A stretch of 64,000 nucleotides of DNA, from the NCBI GenBank assembly GCA_964402995.1, contig CAYOEA010000009.1:10656-74655 (forward strand). The letters are read 5' to 3'. A model generated the notes under the pieces. The model searched no databases and had not been told where the DNA came from. It was given only the letters and a program-made list of their open reading frames with translations. How positions within the stretch are numbered: position 1 is the first letter of the stretch; each line of letters opens with the position of its first letter. The translations under genes and the position numbers were made by a program. Shown piece by piece: positions 24,296 through 32,194 of this stretch. This DNA comes from GCA-2686295 sp964402995 (lineage in GTDB: Archaea > Nanobdellota > Nanobdellia > Woesearchaeales > GCA-2686295).

Positions 24296-26912
24296 TCTCT
24301 CTTACTGCTGCTTGTGCTGCTGCAAGTTTTGCAATTGGAACTCTAAATGGTGAGCAGCTTACATAGTTTAATCCTACTCTATGGCAAAATTCTACTGATG
24401 ATGGCTCTCCGCCGTGTTCTCCACAGATTCCAAGTTTAATTCCAGGTCTTGCTTGCTGTCCTTTCTTTACAGCCATTTCTACTAATTGACCAACACCTGT
24501 TTGATCTAATACTTGGAATGGATCTTTTTCTAAGATTCCTTTTTCTACGTATTCTGGAACGAATTTTCCTACATCGTCTCTTGAGAATCCCATAGTCATC
24601 TGTGTTAAATCATTTGTTCCAAAGCTAAAGAACTCTGCTTCTACTGCAACTGCATCTGCAACTAATGCTGCTCTTGGAACTTCAATCATAGTTCCAACCA
24701 TGTATTTTACATCTGTTCCGTCTAGTATTCTATCAGCTGCTGCAACAATAATTGCTTTTTGATTTGTAAATTCTTCAACAGTACCAATTAAAGGAACCAT
24801 AACTTCAGGTTTTACTGAAATTCCTTCTGCTGCAACTTCTTTTGCTGCTTCAAAGATTGCTTCTGCTTGCATTTCTGCAATTTCAGGATATGTAACTCCT
24901 AATCTACAACCTCTGTGACCAAGCATTGGGTTTACTTCATGTAAGCTTTCGATTTTGTGTTTTAAATCTTCTATACTTACGCCAAGTTCACCTGCAATTT
25001 CTGCAATGTCTGTTTCAGCTGTTGGTAAGAATTCATGTAATGGAGGGTCTAACAATCTAATTGTGATTGGTTTTCCTTCCATGATTTTGAATAATGCTTT
25101 GAAGTCATCTTTTTGGAAAGGTTTAATTTTCAAAAGAGCTTTTTTTCGACCTTCTAAGTTTTCACTCATTATCATTTCTCTAACAGCTTTGATTCTATCA
25201 CCTTCAAAGAACATATGCTCAGTTCTGCATAGACCAATTCCTTCTGCACCAAATTTGATTGCTTGCTGTGCGTCTCTTGGTGTTTCTGCATTTGTTCTAA
25301 CTCCCATTCTTCGGAATTTATCAGCAATATCCATTAACTTTCCAAAGTTTCCTGTAAGTTCTGGATCAGTTGTTGGAATTTTTCCTGCGTAAACATCTCC
25401 GCTAGTTCCATCAAGTGTAATGTAATCTCCTTCAGTGAATTTTTCTCCACCTAGTTCTAATGATTTTGCTGCTTCTGAAATTCTTGCATCCCCTAAACCT
25501 GATACACAACATTTACCCATTCCACGAGCTACAACTGCTGCATGTGAAGTCATTCCACCTTTTGCAGTTAGAATTCCTACTGCTGCGTCCATCCCAATTA
25601 AATCTTCTGGACTTGTATCATTTCTTACCAAGATTACTTTTTCACCAGCTTGTTTTAATTCTACTGCTGATTCATTTGTAAATGCAATTTTTCCTACAGC
25701 TCCACCTGGTGATGCTGGAAGACCTTTTCCTAAAGATGTGTGTTTTTCTTTTGCAACATGATCAAGTTGTGGATGTAATAACTGATCAAGTTGATTTGGA
25801 TCTACTCTCATTACAGCTTCTTTTTCTGTAATTAATCCTTCATCAACCATTTCTACAGCCATTCTTACTGCAGCTTCAGCTGTTCTTTTTCCATTTCTTG
25901 TTTGAAGCATATAAAGTGTTTTGTCTTGGATAGTAAATTCCATATCTTGCATATCTTTGTAGTGCAATTCTAATTTTTTATAGATTGCAACAAGCTCAGC
26001 ATATGCTTGTGGCATAACACTTTCTAACTGTGAGATTGGTTGTGGAGTTCTAATTCCTGCAACAACGTCTTCTCCTTGTGCGTTCATTAAATATTCTCCA
26101 TAGAAATAGTTTTCTCCTGTTGATGGATCTCTTGAGAAACATACTCCAGTTCCACTTGTTTCGCCCATATTTCCAAAGACCATTGCTTGAATATTTACAG
26201 CTGTTCCATCTAATCCTTTGATGTCATTCATTCTTCTGTAAACAATTGCACGATCATTGTTCCATGAACCAAATACTGCTTCTATTGACATAATTAATTG
26301 TTCTTTTACATCAATTGGAAACTCTCTTCCTGCATGTTCTTTGATAGTTTCTTTGTATTTTTCTACTACTTCTTTTAAGTCATCAGCTGATAAGTCAGTA
26401 TCAAATTCAACGCCTTTTGTTTCTTTGATAGTTTCTAATACTTTTTCGAAATTAGCATGCTCTACACCCATCACTACATCTCCAAACATTTGAAGAAATC
26501 TTCTGTATGAGTCATAAGCAAATCTATCATTTCCTGATTTTGCTGCAAGACCTGCAACTACTTCATCATTTAATCCTAAATTTAGAATTGTATCCATCAT
26601 TCCTGGCATAGATACTGCAGCTCCACTTCTTACTGATAATAATAACGGACTTTCACTATTTCCTAGCTTGCTTTCCATTTCTGATTCAAGCGTTACTAAG
26701 TGTTGATCGATTTCTGTTAATGCTGCTTCTGAAAGTTTTTTTCCTTCTGTATAAAATTCAGCACAAGTTGCAGTTGTTATTGTAAATCCTGGCGGTACTG
26801 GCACACCAATATTTGCCATTTCTGCTAAGTTAGCTCCTTTGCCACCTAGAATGTTTTTCATACTCTTTTCGCCTTCAGTTCCTTTTTTACCGAAGTAATA
26901 TACATGTTTCAT
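24282..26912 (-). CDS. ppdK: Pyruvate, phosphate dikinase
   Basis: 876 aa, full length. N-terminal ATP-grasp domain (GGKGANLAEMANIGVPVPPG, LSVRSGAAVSMPGMMDTILN), central phosphohistidine domain with GGMTSHAAVVARGMGK (about 455), and C-terminal PEP/pyruvate barrel (CRTEHMFF, GTNDLTQMTMG, GICGEHGG). It reversibly converts pyruvate + ATP + Pi to PEP + AMP + PPi. With the aldolase at 56 kb it supports glycolysis or gluconeogenesis. GTGAGG precedes the ATG. The last codons lie in a double-hairpin element. Confidence 0.97.
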   Translation of the reverse strand: MKHVYYFGKKGTEGEKSMKNILGGKGANLAEMANIGVPVPPGFTITTATCAEFYTEGKKLSEAALTEIDQHLVTLESEMESKLGNSESPLLLSVRSGAAVSMPGMMDTILNLGLNDEVVAGLAAKSGNDRFAYDSYRRFLQMFGDVVMGVEHANFEKVLETIKETKGVEFDTDLSADDLKEVVEKYKETIKEHAGREFPIDVKEQLIMSIEAVFGSWNNDRAIVYRRMNDIKGLDGTAVNIQAMVFGNMGETSGTGVCFSRDPSTGENYFYGEYLMNAQGEDVVAGIRTPQPISQLESVMPQAYAELVAIYKKLELHYKDMQDMEFTIQDKTLYMLQTRNGKRTAEAAVRMAVEMVDEGLITEKEAVMRVDPNQLDQLLHPQLDHVAKEKHTSLGKGLPASPGGAVGKIAFTNESAVELKQAGEKVILVRNDTSPEDLIGMDAAVGILTAKGGMTSHAAVVARGMGKCCVSGLGDARISEAAKSLELGGEKFTEGDYITLDGTSGDVYAGKIPTTDPELTGNFGKLMDIADKFRRMGVRTNAETPRDAQQAIKFGAEGIGLCRTEHMFFEGDRIKAVREMIMSENLEGRKKALLKIKPFQKDDFKALFKIMEGKPITIRLLDPPLHEFLPTAETDIAEIAGELGVSIEDLKHKIESLHEVNPMLGHRGCRLGVTYPEIAEMQAEAIFEAAKEVAAEGISVKPEVMVPLIGTVEEFTNQKAIIVAAADRILDGTDVKYMVGTMIEVPRAALVADAVAVEAEFFSFGTNDLTQMTMGFSRDDVGKFVPEYVEKGILEKDPFQVLDQTGVGQLVEMAVKKGQQARPGIKLGICGEHGGEPSSVEFCHRVGLNYVSCSPFRVPIAKLAAAQAAVRETLNN

Positions 26913-26998
26913 TTTGTGTATTCCTCACTAGTTTTTTATTGAATATGATATAAGAATTAGTACTCTCTTACACCTATAAACTAACCTAAAATCAAGTT

Positions 26999-27042
26999 GT
27001 TTTTAAAGATATTTATTATGTAGAATATATGTTAAAGAAAAA
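26999..27042 (+). repeat. Promoter-like direct repeat, copy 1
   Basis: A TATA box (ATATTTATTATG) followed by AGAATATATGTTAAAGAAAAA. A second copy with a few differences is at 28156-28200. In both, an ATG-TTA-AAG-AAA-AA reading start sits about 25 bp after the TATA box; here the frame (MLKKKIFF...) closes after 16 codons. Confidence 0.6.
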
Positions 27043-27139
27043 AATATTTTTTCAGCAGAATACAAGGAAAAACAAATAATCACTACTGGACGATGGTGAA
27101 AATATAAACATTTATAAATAATTTCATATTAAAACTTGT

Positions 27140-27691
27140 ATGAAGAAAACTTTAGCAGGAATAATCTTAACCTGTCTAAGTGTCACGATGTTTTCACAGA
27201 CTAATACAAGCATAAATACCAACAAAATAGAATTAAAGGCATCTAACCATTTATACGACACTATAAGAGATGCCAATTCTTTTGAAGCTAAAACATTAGA
27301 AAATAACACTTATAAAATAAAAGAAACAGAAAATGAATTCTTTATGAAATTGGATAGCACAGATAAACAATATTTAATGGACAAAATAGACGAAATAGAC
27401 GAAGAAATACCTAAAACAGTGAATAACTATACAAGTATTTTATGTGATGTCTTAAACAAAAACAATAGAAGAAACCCAATCTCAATTAATGACTTAATAG
27501 ATCAAAAAGATAATAATTATGAACTAATATATGTATCCGTAAAAAAAGTTAAAAACATGAACATCTTTGTTTTTCAATATAGCATTAATGGAGAACAAAA
27601 TAGAATTACTTACGCGGAACGAGATGTAAAAATTGCAGATACATTAATTGAAGAGTTAAAAGAAATTAGAAATAAAAAAAAGAAATATTAA
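27140..27691 (+). CDS. Small secreted protein, unknown function
   Basis: 183 aa. An N-terminal signal peptide (KKTLAGIILTCLSVTMFSQ, about 1-20) ends with a Ser-Gln junction like those of Bacteroidota secreted proteins. The mature part is charged, Asn/Lys/Glu-rich and has no recognised domain. The ATG is about 25 bp after a TTTATAAATA box, fitting leaderless translation. The 3' end converges on the first of three small surface-protein genes. Confidence 0.6.
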   Translation: MKKTLAGIILTCLSVTMFSQTNTSINTNKIELKASNHLYDTIRDANSFEAKTLENNTYKIKETENEFFMKLDSTDKQYLMDKIDEIDEEIPKTVNNYTSILCDVLNKNNRRNPISINDLIDQKDNNYELIYVSVKKVKNMNIFVFQYSINGEQNRITYAERDVKIADTLIEELKEIRNKKKKY

Positions 27692-27702
27692 TTAAAAAAG
27701 TT

Positions 27703-28014
27703 TTAACCAGTATGATAATAACCAGCCATACAAACACCGCCTCCAGTGCAAGTAGAAGAACAAGAACCTCCCGTCCAAGAACCACACGAACCAACTTTAT
27801 ATGCATAACCATCATCATCAAATTCGAAACAACCACATGATAATGACTGAGTCGCAGGTGGTCTACTTGGTCTTTGACCAGCAATATTCTCATCATTTAA
27901 ATCTATTGGCACTATTTTTGTCGCTGATTTACCACCAATTAATACAACTAGTGCAACAATTGCCACCATTGCTACAATTGCAATATAAACCATTGCATTA
28001 TTATTTTCAGACAT
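27703..28014 (-). CDS. One-TM surface protein with variable Cys-rich ectodomain (paralogue A)
   Basis: 103 aa. A short acidic head (MSENNNAM) leads into a hydrophobic helix VYIAIVAMVAIVALVVLI almost identical to those of paralogues B and C, then a divergent Cys/Gly-rich tail with eight cysteines (CGC, CGS, CSSTC, CMAG). No cleavable signal is evident; a pilin-like or simple N-terminal anchor is likely, with the disulphide-rich part outside. AAAAGGTGATAAA precedes the ATG. Function unknown. Confidence 0.65.
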   Translation of the reverse strand: MSENNNAMVYIAIVAMVAIVALVVLIGGKSATKIVPIDLNDENIAGQRPSRPPATQSLSCGCFEFDDDGYAYKVGSCGSWTGGSCSSTCTGGGVCMAGYYHTG

Positions 28015-28018
28015 TTTA

Positions 28019-28112
28019 TCACCTTTTAGTTTAATTATAAACTTAATAAGAAAAATAATCAGATTAATACTATTTAAATATTTCTACAACTCTATATCAA
28101 CAAAATAATAAT
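28019..28112 (-). repeat. Duplicated upstream flank of paralogue A (with exonuclease remnant)
   Basis: About 85-90% like the flanks at 28560-28655 and 29140-29235. It holds the TATA box and leader. Its far end reads, on the minus strand, as ...DYYFVDIEL-stop, matching the DHCPVEIEL-stop end of exonuclease III. Confidence 0.75.
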
Positions 28113-28155
28113 CAGAATACACCTATCACATAAATTTCTAACCCCAAAAAAAACT

Positions 28156-28200
28156 GTGTTTTAAAAATATTTATAGTATAGAATATATGTTAAAGAAAAA
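28156..28200 (+). repeat. Promoter-like direct repeat, copy 2
   Basis: Matches 26999-27042 in about 40 of 44 positions, including TATA box and ATGTTAAAGAAAAA. The frame from ATG 28187 runs 80 codons but most of it is antisense to paralogue B, so a short RNA is as likely as a protein. Confidence 0.55.
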
Positions 28201-28257
28201 TTATAAAATTAAAGAAAAAAAGAAAAAAATTCAAGATTTAAATTTGAGATTATATCT

Positions 28258-28557
28258 TTATTCCCAGTTAGCTGCTGCGCCAGCATTACATCTAGTTACA
28301 CAACCTGAATCATATCCTGTACAACATCTTTCACATTCTGATGCTGGAGGAGCAGTACAACCAGAGCTATACATAGTATTACCGCCAGTAGATAATTTTC
28401 CTGAAGATGCAAAAGCTAATCCTGCTTGATTTGCGTCATCCATGCTTAATACTTTTGTTGTTGAATTTCCACTAATAACAACTACTAGTGCTACTATTGC
28501 TACCATTGCTACAATTGCAATATAAACCATTGTATTATGATCATTATTTTCTACCAT
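28258..28557 (-). CDS. One-TM surface protein with variable Cys-rich ectodomain (paralogue B)
   Basis: 99 aa. Head MVENNDHNTM, then the shared hydrophobic helix VYIAIVAMVAIVALVVVI, then an unrelated tail with seven cysteines (CTAPPASECERCCTGYDSGC and CNAG). The conserved anchor with divergent outside parts suggests a family under diversifying pressure. A GGTGATAAG ribosome binding site precedes the ATG. It lies in tandem with A and C, each with its own copied promoter. Confidence 0.65.
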   Translation of the reverse strand: MVENNDHNTMVYIAIVAMVAIVALVVVISGNSTTKVLSMDDANQAGLAFASSGKLSTGGNTMYSSGCTAPPASECERCCTGYDSGCVTRCNAGAAANWE

Positions 28558-28559
28558 CT

Positions 28560-28655
28560 TATCACCTTTTAATTTAATTTTAACTTAATAATACCTCATA
28601 TTTTAGATTAATACTATTTAAATATTTCTACAACTCTATCTTGACAAAAAAATAA
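28560..28655 (-). repeat. Duplicated upstream flank of paralogue B (with exonuclease remnant)
   Basis: Homologous to the flanks of A and C. The distal end still reads DYFFVKIEL-stop in the frame of the exonuclease III C-terminus, showing this flank was copied from beside that gene. Confidence 0.75.
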
Positions 28656-28707
28656 TCTTAATTTAAAAATCAAAGAAGAAATAAATAAAAAATTAAAAAA
28701 AAATTAA

Positions 28708-29136
28708 TTAGTAAATTGATCCTGCTGCTGCCTTAGCCGAACACCCACTACCACCGGAATAACCAGAAGGAGGATTACATTCACACTGTCCACTACCTTC
28801 CTTTGAACAAGTACCAGTTACAGTTGAACCATCAGAATCTTTTGTAGCAGTACATGTTAACCAACACCAAGTACGAGCCGCATCAGCTTCATGCCAACCA
28901 CTTGCACCAGGAAGACCATATGATCCAAATGATTCTAAAGGATTAGATGCTTGAGTTGATCTTAAAAAAATTCTTGAACTTGCTAATCCTGCTGAATTTG
29001 CATCAACATCATTCACAATAGGTTCTAAACTTACAACTTTTGTTGCTGAATTTCCATTAATAACTACTACTAGTGCAACAATTGCCACCATTGCTACAAT
29101 TGCAATGTAAACCATTGCATTATTATTTTCTACCAT
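28708..29136 (-). CDS. One-TM surface protein with variable Cys-rich ectodomain (paralogue C)
   Basis: 142 aa, the longest of the three. Head MVENNNAM, the shared helix VYIAIVAMVAIVALVVVI, then NGNSATKVVSLEP (also close to A) and a variable tail with Trp, Gly and six cysteines (CWLTC, CSKEG, CECNP, CSAK). It lies directly downstream of exonuclease III, and its flank is the probable parent of the other two copies. Probably displayed on the cell surface; function unknown. Confidence 0.66.
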   Translation of the reverse strand: MVENNNAMVYIAIVAMVAIVALVVVINGNSATKVVSLEPIVNDVDANSAGLASSRIFLRSTQASNPLESFGSYGLPGASGWHEADAARTWCWLTCTATKDSDGSTVTGTCSKEGSGQCECNPPSGYSGGSGCSAKAAAGSIY

Positions 29137-29139
29137 TAT

Positions 29140-29235
29140 ATCACCTTTTAGTTTAATTATAAACTTAATAAGAAAAATAATCAGATTAAATCTATTTAAA
29201 TATTTCTACAACTCTATCTCGACAGGACAATGATC
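29140..29235 (-). repeat. Parental upstream flank of the surface-protein family
   Basis: Promoter and leader of paralogue C, continuous with the genuine 3' end of exonuclease III (stop at 29206-29208). Copies at 28019-28112 and 28560-28655 keep about 30 bp of that coding end. Confidence 0.75.
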
Positions 29236-29976
29236 AGAGCCTAATATTTCAGGCAATATTTTTGCAGATTTTAACTTTCCAATCATTTTCTGAGAGACTA
29301 AAAAATAATCTATTCGCCAGCCAACATTTCTGCTTCGAGCACCCATTCTATAACTCCACCATGAATATGCGTCTTCTTTGTCAGGGTAGAAATGTCTAAA
29401 ACTATCAACAAGTCCAGCTTCTAAATGCTTAGTCATTCCTTCTCGTTCTCTATCTGAAAACCCAGGACTTCCAAGTTTAGTTGCAGTAGTCATATTTGGC
29501 TTTGAATTTTTCAAGTCAATTTCTTTATGCGCAGCATTTAAGTCCCCGCATATTACAACTGGTTTTTTCTTATCTAAATCCATTATAAAGTTTCTAAACG
29601 CATTATCCCATTCGACTCTATAATCAATTCTTGCTAACATATCTTTTGAATTTGGAGTATAAACATTTACTAAAAAAAAGTCTTCATATTCTAAACTTAT
29701 AACTCTACCTTCTTGATCGTGTTCTTCAATACCCATATCATAAATTACCGCGTAAGGTTCAACTTTTGAGAAAACTGCTGTGCCTGAATAACCCTTTTTT
29801 TCTGCACTATTCCAATATTTATATGGATAGTCTAGCAGCATTAAATCTACTTGTTCAGGTCTGGCTTTTGTTTCTTGTAAACATAATACATCAGGTTTCT
29901 CTGAGTTTACAAATTCGTAGAAATTTTTCTTTATTATTGCTCTTATTCCATTTACATTCCAAGAAATTAGTTTCAT
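29206..29976 (-). CDS. xth: Exodeoxyribonuclease III / AP endonuclease
   Basis: 256 aa. SWNVNGIRA, LCLQETKA (metal Glu), NVYTPN, CGDLNAAH, SWWSYRMGARSRNVGWRIDY and the final GSDHCPVEIEL (catalytic His) are the full set of ExoIII motifs. It cleaves at abasic sites and has 3'-5' exonuclease activity in base-excision repair. AGGAG lies before the ATG. Its 3' end has been copied twice with the downstream surface-protein promoter. Confidence 0.96.
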   Translation of the reverse strand: MKLISWNVNGIRAIIKKNFYEFVNSEKPDVLCLQETKARPEQVDLMLLDYPYKYWNSAEKKGYSGTAVFSKVEPYAVIYDMGIEEHDQEGRVISLEYEDFFLVNVYTPNSKDMLARIDYRVEWDNAFRNFIMDLDKKKPVVICGDLNAAHKEIDLKNSKPNMTTATKLGSPGFSDREREGMTKHLEAGLVDSFRHFYPDKEDAYSWWSYRMGARSRNVGWRIDYFLVSQKMIGKLKSAKILPEILGSDHCPVEIEL

Positions 29977-30017
29977 AAATTCGCTCCTAAAAAATTATGT
30001 ATGCCAAAAATATTCTT

Positions 30018-30064
30018 CATTCAAAAGCAATACTTTTGATGCGCCAAAACGTTAGTTTTGTGCG
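30018..30064. repeat. Double-hairpin dispersed element, copy 3
   Basis: 47 nt: CATTC, hairpin AAAAG-CAATA-CTTTT, linker GATGCGCC, hairpin AAAAC-GTTA-GTTTT, GTGCG. It has the same plan as 10073-10122 and 24247-24295, and both arm pairs have changed together. It lies in the 104-bp gap between the 212-aa gene and exonuclease III. Confidence 0.6.
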
Positions 30065-30080
30065 TTTGAGCATCATCTTA

Positions 30081-30719
30081 CTAATTAAGATTATACTTGA
30101 TGTTTTTATATTCTTCCTCTAATTTAAAATATTCTTGCTCATTTAAGTTTATCAAGTCTAAATCTTTCACAATAAGTCTACTTACAACTCTAAGAAATTG
30201 TTGTAAATGAGGATAGGGGATTTTCACATCAAAAATATCTTTTTTATTATGATCAATTGCTTCTTCTAAATCTTTAACAAATATTTCTTTTGCAAAATCA
30301 TAAAGCATCACGATATCTAAATCATTATTTTTTATTGCAGTCTCAATCAAAAAATTTTTCTGCAATTCTCTCATAGTCTCTTTACTTTGAGCAGTATTTT
30401 TTATTTTGTTAAAAACATGAGTAAAATTAGTTTTTCCAAGTCGCGTATCAATAATTAAATCATTTGATATTTCAACTGCATTATCCATATATTTTTCTAA
30501 TTGGAAATATAGTTCCATTATTTCTTCTTTGTTTCTTCCACCAACATTATTAGTTAAGAAATGTAATTTTTGAACCATTAAATTTAAATTAGTTGAAATC
30601 TCTTTAGTGGTAGCATCTATACTGCTCAAATATCTCCTCTCAGCAATTACCTGCTCATCAGAATTAGTAAGAACTTTTTCCACATTAATTTTAGATAGCC
30701 AGTTGTATATGCTTACCAT
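30081..30719 (-). CDS. Hypothetical helical protein in the gatDE unit
   Basis: 212 aa, soluble, predicted mostly helical (TKEISTNLNLMVQKLHFLTN and later amphipathic segments). I recognise no motif. It starts 23 bp after the gatE stop with GGTGAAGTAAG before the ATG, so it is probably cotranscribed with gatD-gatE; a link to glutaminyl-tRNA formation is only a guess from position. Confidence 0.6.
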   Translation of the reverse strand: MVSIYNWLSKINVEKVLTNSDEQVIAERRYLSSIDATTKEISTNLNLMVQKLHFLTNNVGGRNKEEIMELYFQLEKYMDNAVEISNDLIIDTRLGKTNFTHVFNKIKNTAQSKETMRELQKNFLIETAIKNNDLDIVMLYDFAKEIFVKDLEEAIDHNKKDIFDVKIPYPHLQQFLRVVSRLIVKDLDLINLNEQEYFKLEEEYKNIKYNLN

Positions 30720-30742
30720 GTCTTACTTCACCATTATCTCTT

Positions 30743-32176
30743 TTATTTTTTTAAATTTCTCTGCAGAAACATCATCACTGTCTTTCCTTCTACTTGTCCT
30801 TTAAACTTTGCCATCACTTGACCCATGAGTGCGCCAACCGGTGCATTAGGACTTTTATCCACTATCCTTTTTATTTCTTTCTCTAATTCTTCATCTGAAA
30901 CTGTTTCAAATTTGCTAAAATCTAATTTTCCAGATTTTGAATACTCAACAAGAACTTCAATAGTCATTGATTTTGAAACTTTATCTTGTAAAATCGCAGT
31001 TAGCATTTCATCAGCCACAGTTTCAAATTCAAGCGTTACTTCATATCGTTTTTTTAGTTCTTTTGGAATCGCAGTAAAACAATCCAACACATATTTTGAT
31101 TCTATTTGTTTATATTTCTTAAAGTAATCTTCAAGATTTGTGCCGGTTTTATCTATATAACTTACTGCTTGTTTTGCATAATCAGAATTTAACTTATATT
31201 CTTTTTCAAATCTTACTTGTTTTTCATCTAACATTTCAACTTGTTCAAATGTAAAGTCTCCAACTATTATTGTTGGCACATCAGTTTCAGGATACATTCT
31301 TGCGCCACCTGGCATAGGTCTTAAAAATTTAGTTGTAAAATCTGGTTCTGCTCGCCTTACTTCCATTGCAACTTTTTCTCCTTTTGCAATTACTTCTTGT
31401 TGTCTTTTAATTTCATAAGCTACAACTTTTGGTATACTCTTTAAATCTTGAAATCCTTTTATCTCAGTTCGCGCACTACCCTTTATTGAAAGGTTTACGT
31501 CTTGTCTTATACTTCCAATTCCTCGTTTGCAAGCACCTGTACTTCGAAGTATCATCCCGATTCTTGCAGCTGCTTTTTGACATTCTTCTGCATCTCTTAT
31601 ATCTGGCGCGGTTGCGATTTCAAGTAATGGAATTCCTAGTCTTGATATATTATAAGTGTCATGATCAGTTGTTCGACTAATTACTTGACATGCTTCTTCT
31701 TCTAAGAAAACTCCTAAAATTCCAACTTTATGTCCTTCAACATCAATCCAACCATTTAGTCCAATAATTGCTGTTCTTTGAAATCCTGAAACATTTGATC
31801 CATCAACAACAGTTTTTCTCATGAATTGTATTTTATTTACAATTTCACAATTCATCATTTTAGCGACTTGTAATGCTGTTTTTAATGAATCTTGATTCAC
31901 ATTTCGTGGAGGTTCTTCATCCATTTCCACTAAACAATTTATATCTTCATATCCTTGATAAGTAAAGAGTTTTGCTTTTTTCTGTTCATGTGTTGCTGCA
32001 ATATCTACTTTTCCACTTTCTCCTGCAGCAGCTCTAAGTCTTCTATCAAAACTAAAGTCAGCTTTGTCTTTTCTAATTTCTGTTGGACAATTACAAAATA
32101 ATTTTTTACCTTCTAACTGCTGATGTATTTCAATTCCGCATTTGAATCCGATTTTTTTATATTCTGATTTATCCAT
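30743..32176 (-). CDS. gatE: Glutamyl-tRNA(Gln) amidotransferase subunit E, lacking the AspRS-like insertion
   Basis: 477 aa from ATG 32176, with GTGAT upstream; a GTG at 32188 is the alternative. GatE-type blocks include KCGIEIHQQLEGKKLFCNCP, LRAAAGESGKVD and PMPGGARMYPETDVP, and the C-terminal YqeY-like tail (NAPVGALMGQVMAKFKGQVE) is present. With GatD it converts Glu-tRNA(Gln) to Gln-tRNA(Gln). Known archaeal GatE proteins are about 600-630 aa because of an AspRS-like insertion; here IKRQQEVIAKG joins directly to EVRRAEPD at that site (about 31330-31430). Confidence 0.94.
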   Translation of the reverse strand: MDKSEYKKIGFKCGIEIHQQLEGKKLFCNCPTEIRKDKADFSFDRRLRAAAGESGKVDIAATHEQKKAKLFTYQGYEDINCLVEMDEEPPRNVNQDSLKTALQVAKMMNCEIVNKIQFMRKTVVDGSNVSGFQRTAIIGLNGWIDVEGHKVGILGVFLEEEACQVISRTTDHDTYNISRLGIPLLEIATAPDIRDAEECQKAAARIGMILRSTGACKRGIGSIRQDVNLSIKGSARTEIKGFQDLKSIPKVVAYEIKRQQEVIAKGEKVAMEVRRAEPDFTTKFLRPMPGGARMYPETDVPTIIVGDFTFEQVEMLDEKQVRFEKEYKLNSDYAKQAVSYIDKTGTNLEDYFKKYKQIESKYVLDCFTAIPKELKKRYEVTLEFETVADEMLTAILQDKVSKSMTIEVLVEYSKSGKLDFSKFETVSDEELEKEIKRIVDKSPNAPVGALMGQVMAKFKGQVEGKTVMMFLQRNLKK

Positions 32177-32194
32177 CTTGTTTATCACATCAAT

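Noticed and set aside
28187..28429. 80-codon plus-strand frame starting MLKKNYKIKEK
   Set aside because: Most of it is antisense to surface-protein paralogue B and its composition after codon 25 is that of a shadow frame; only the repeated promoter was kept.
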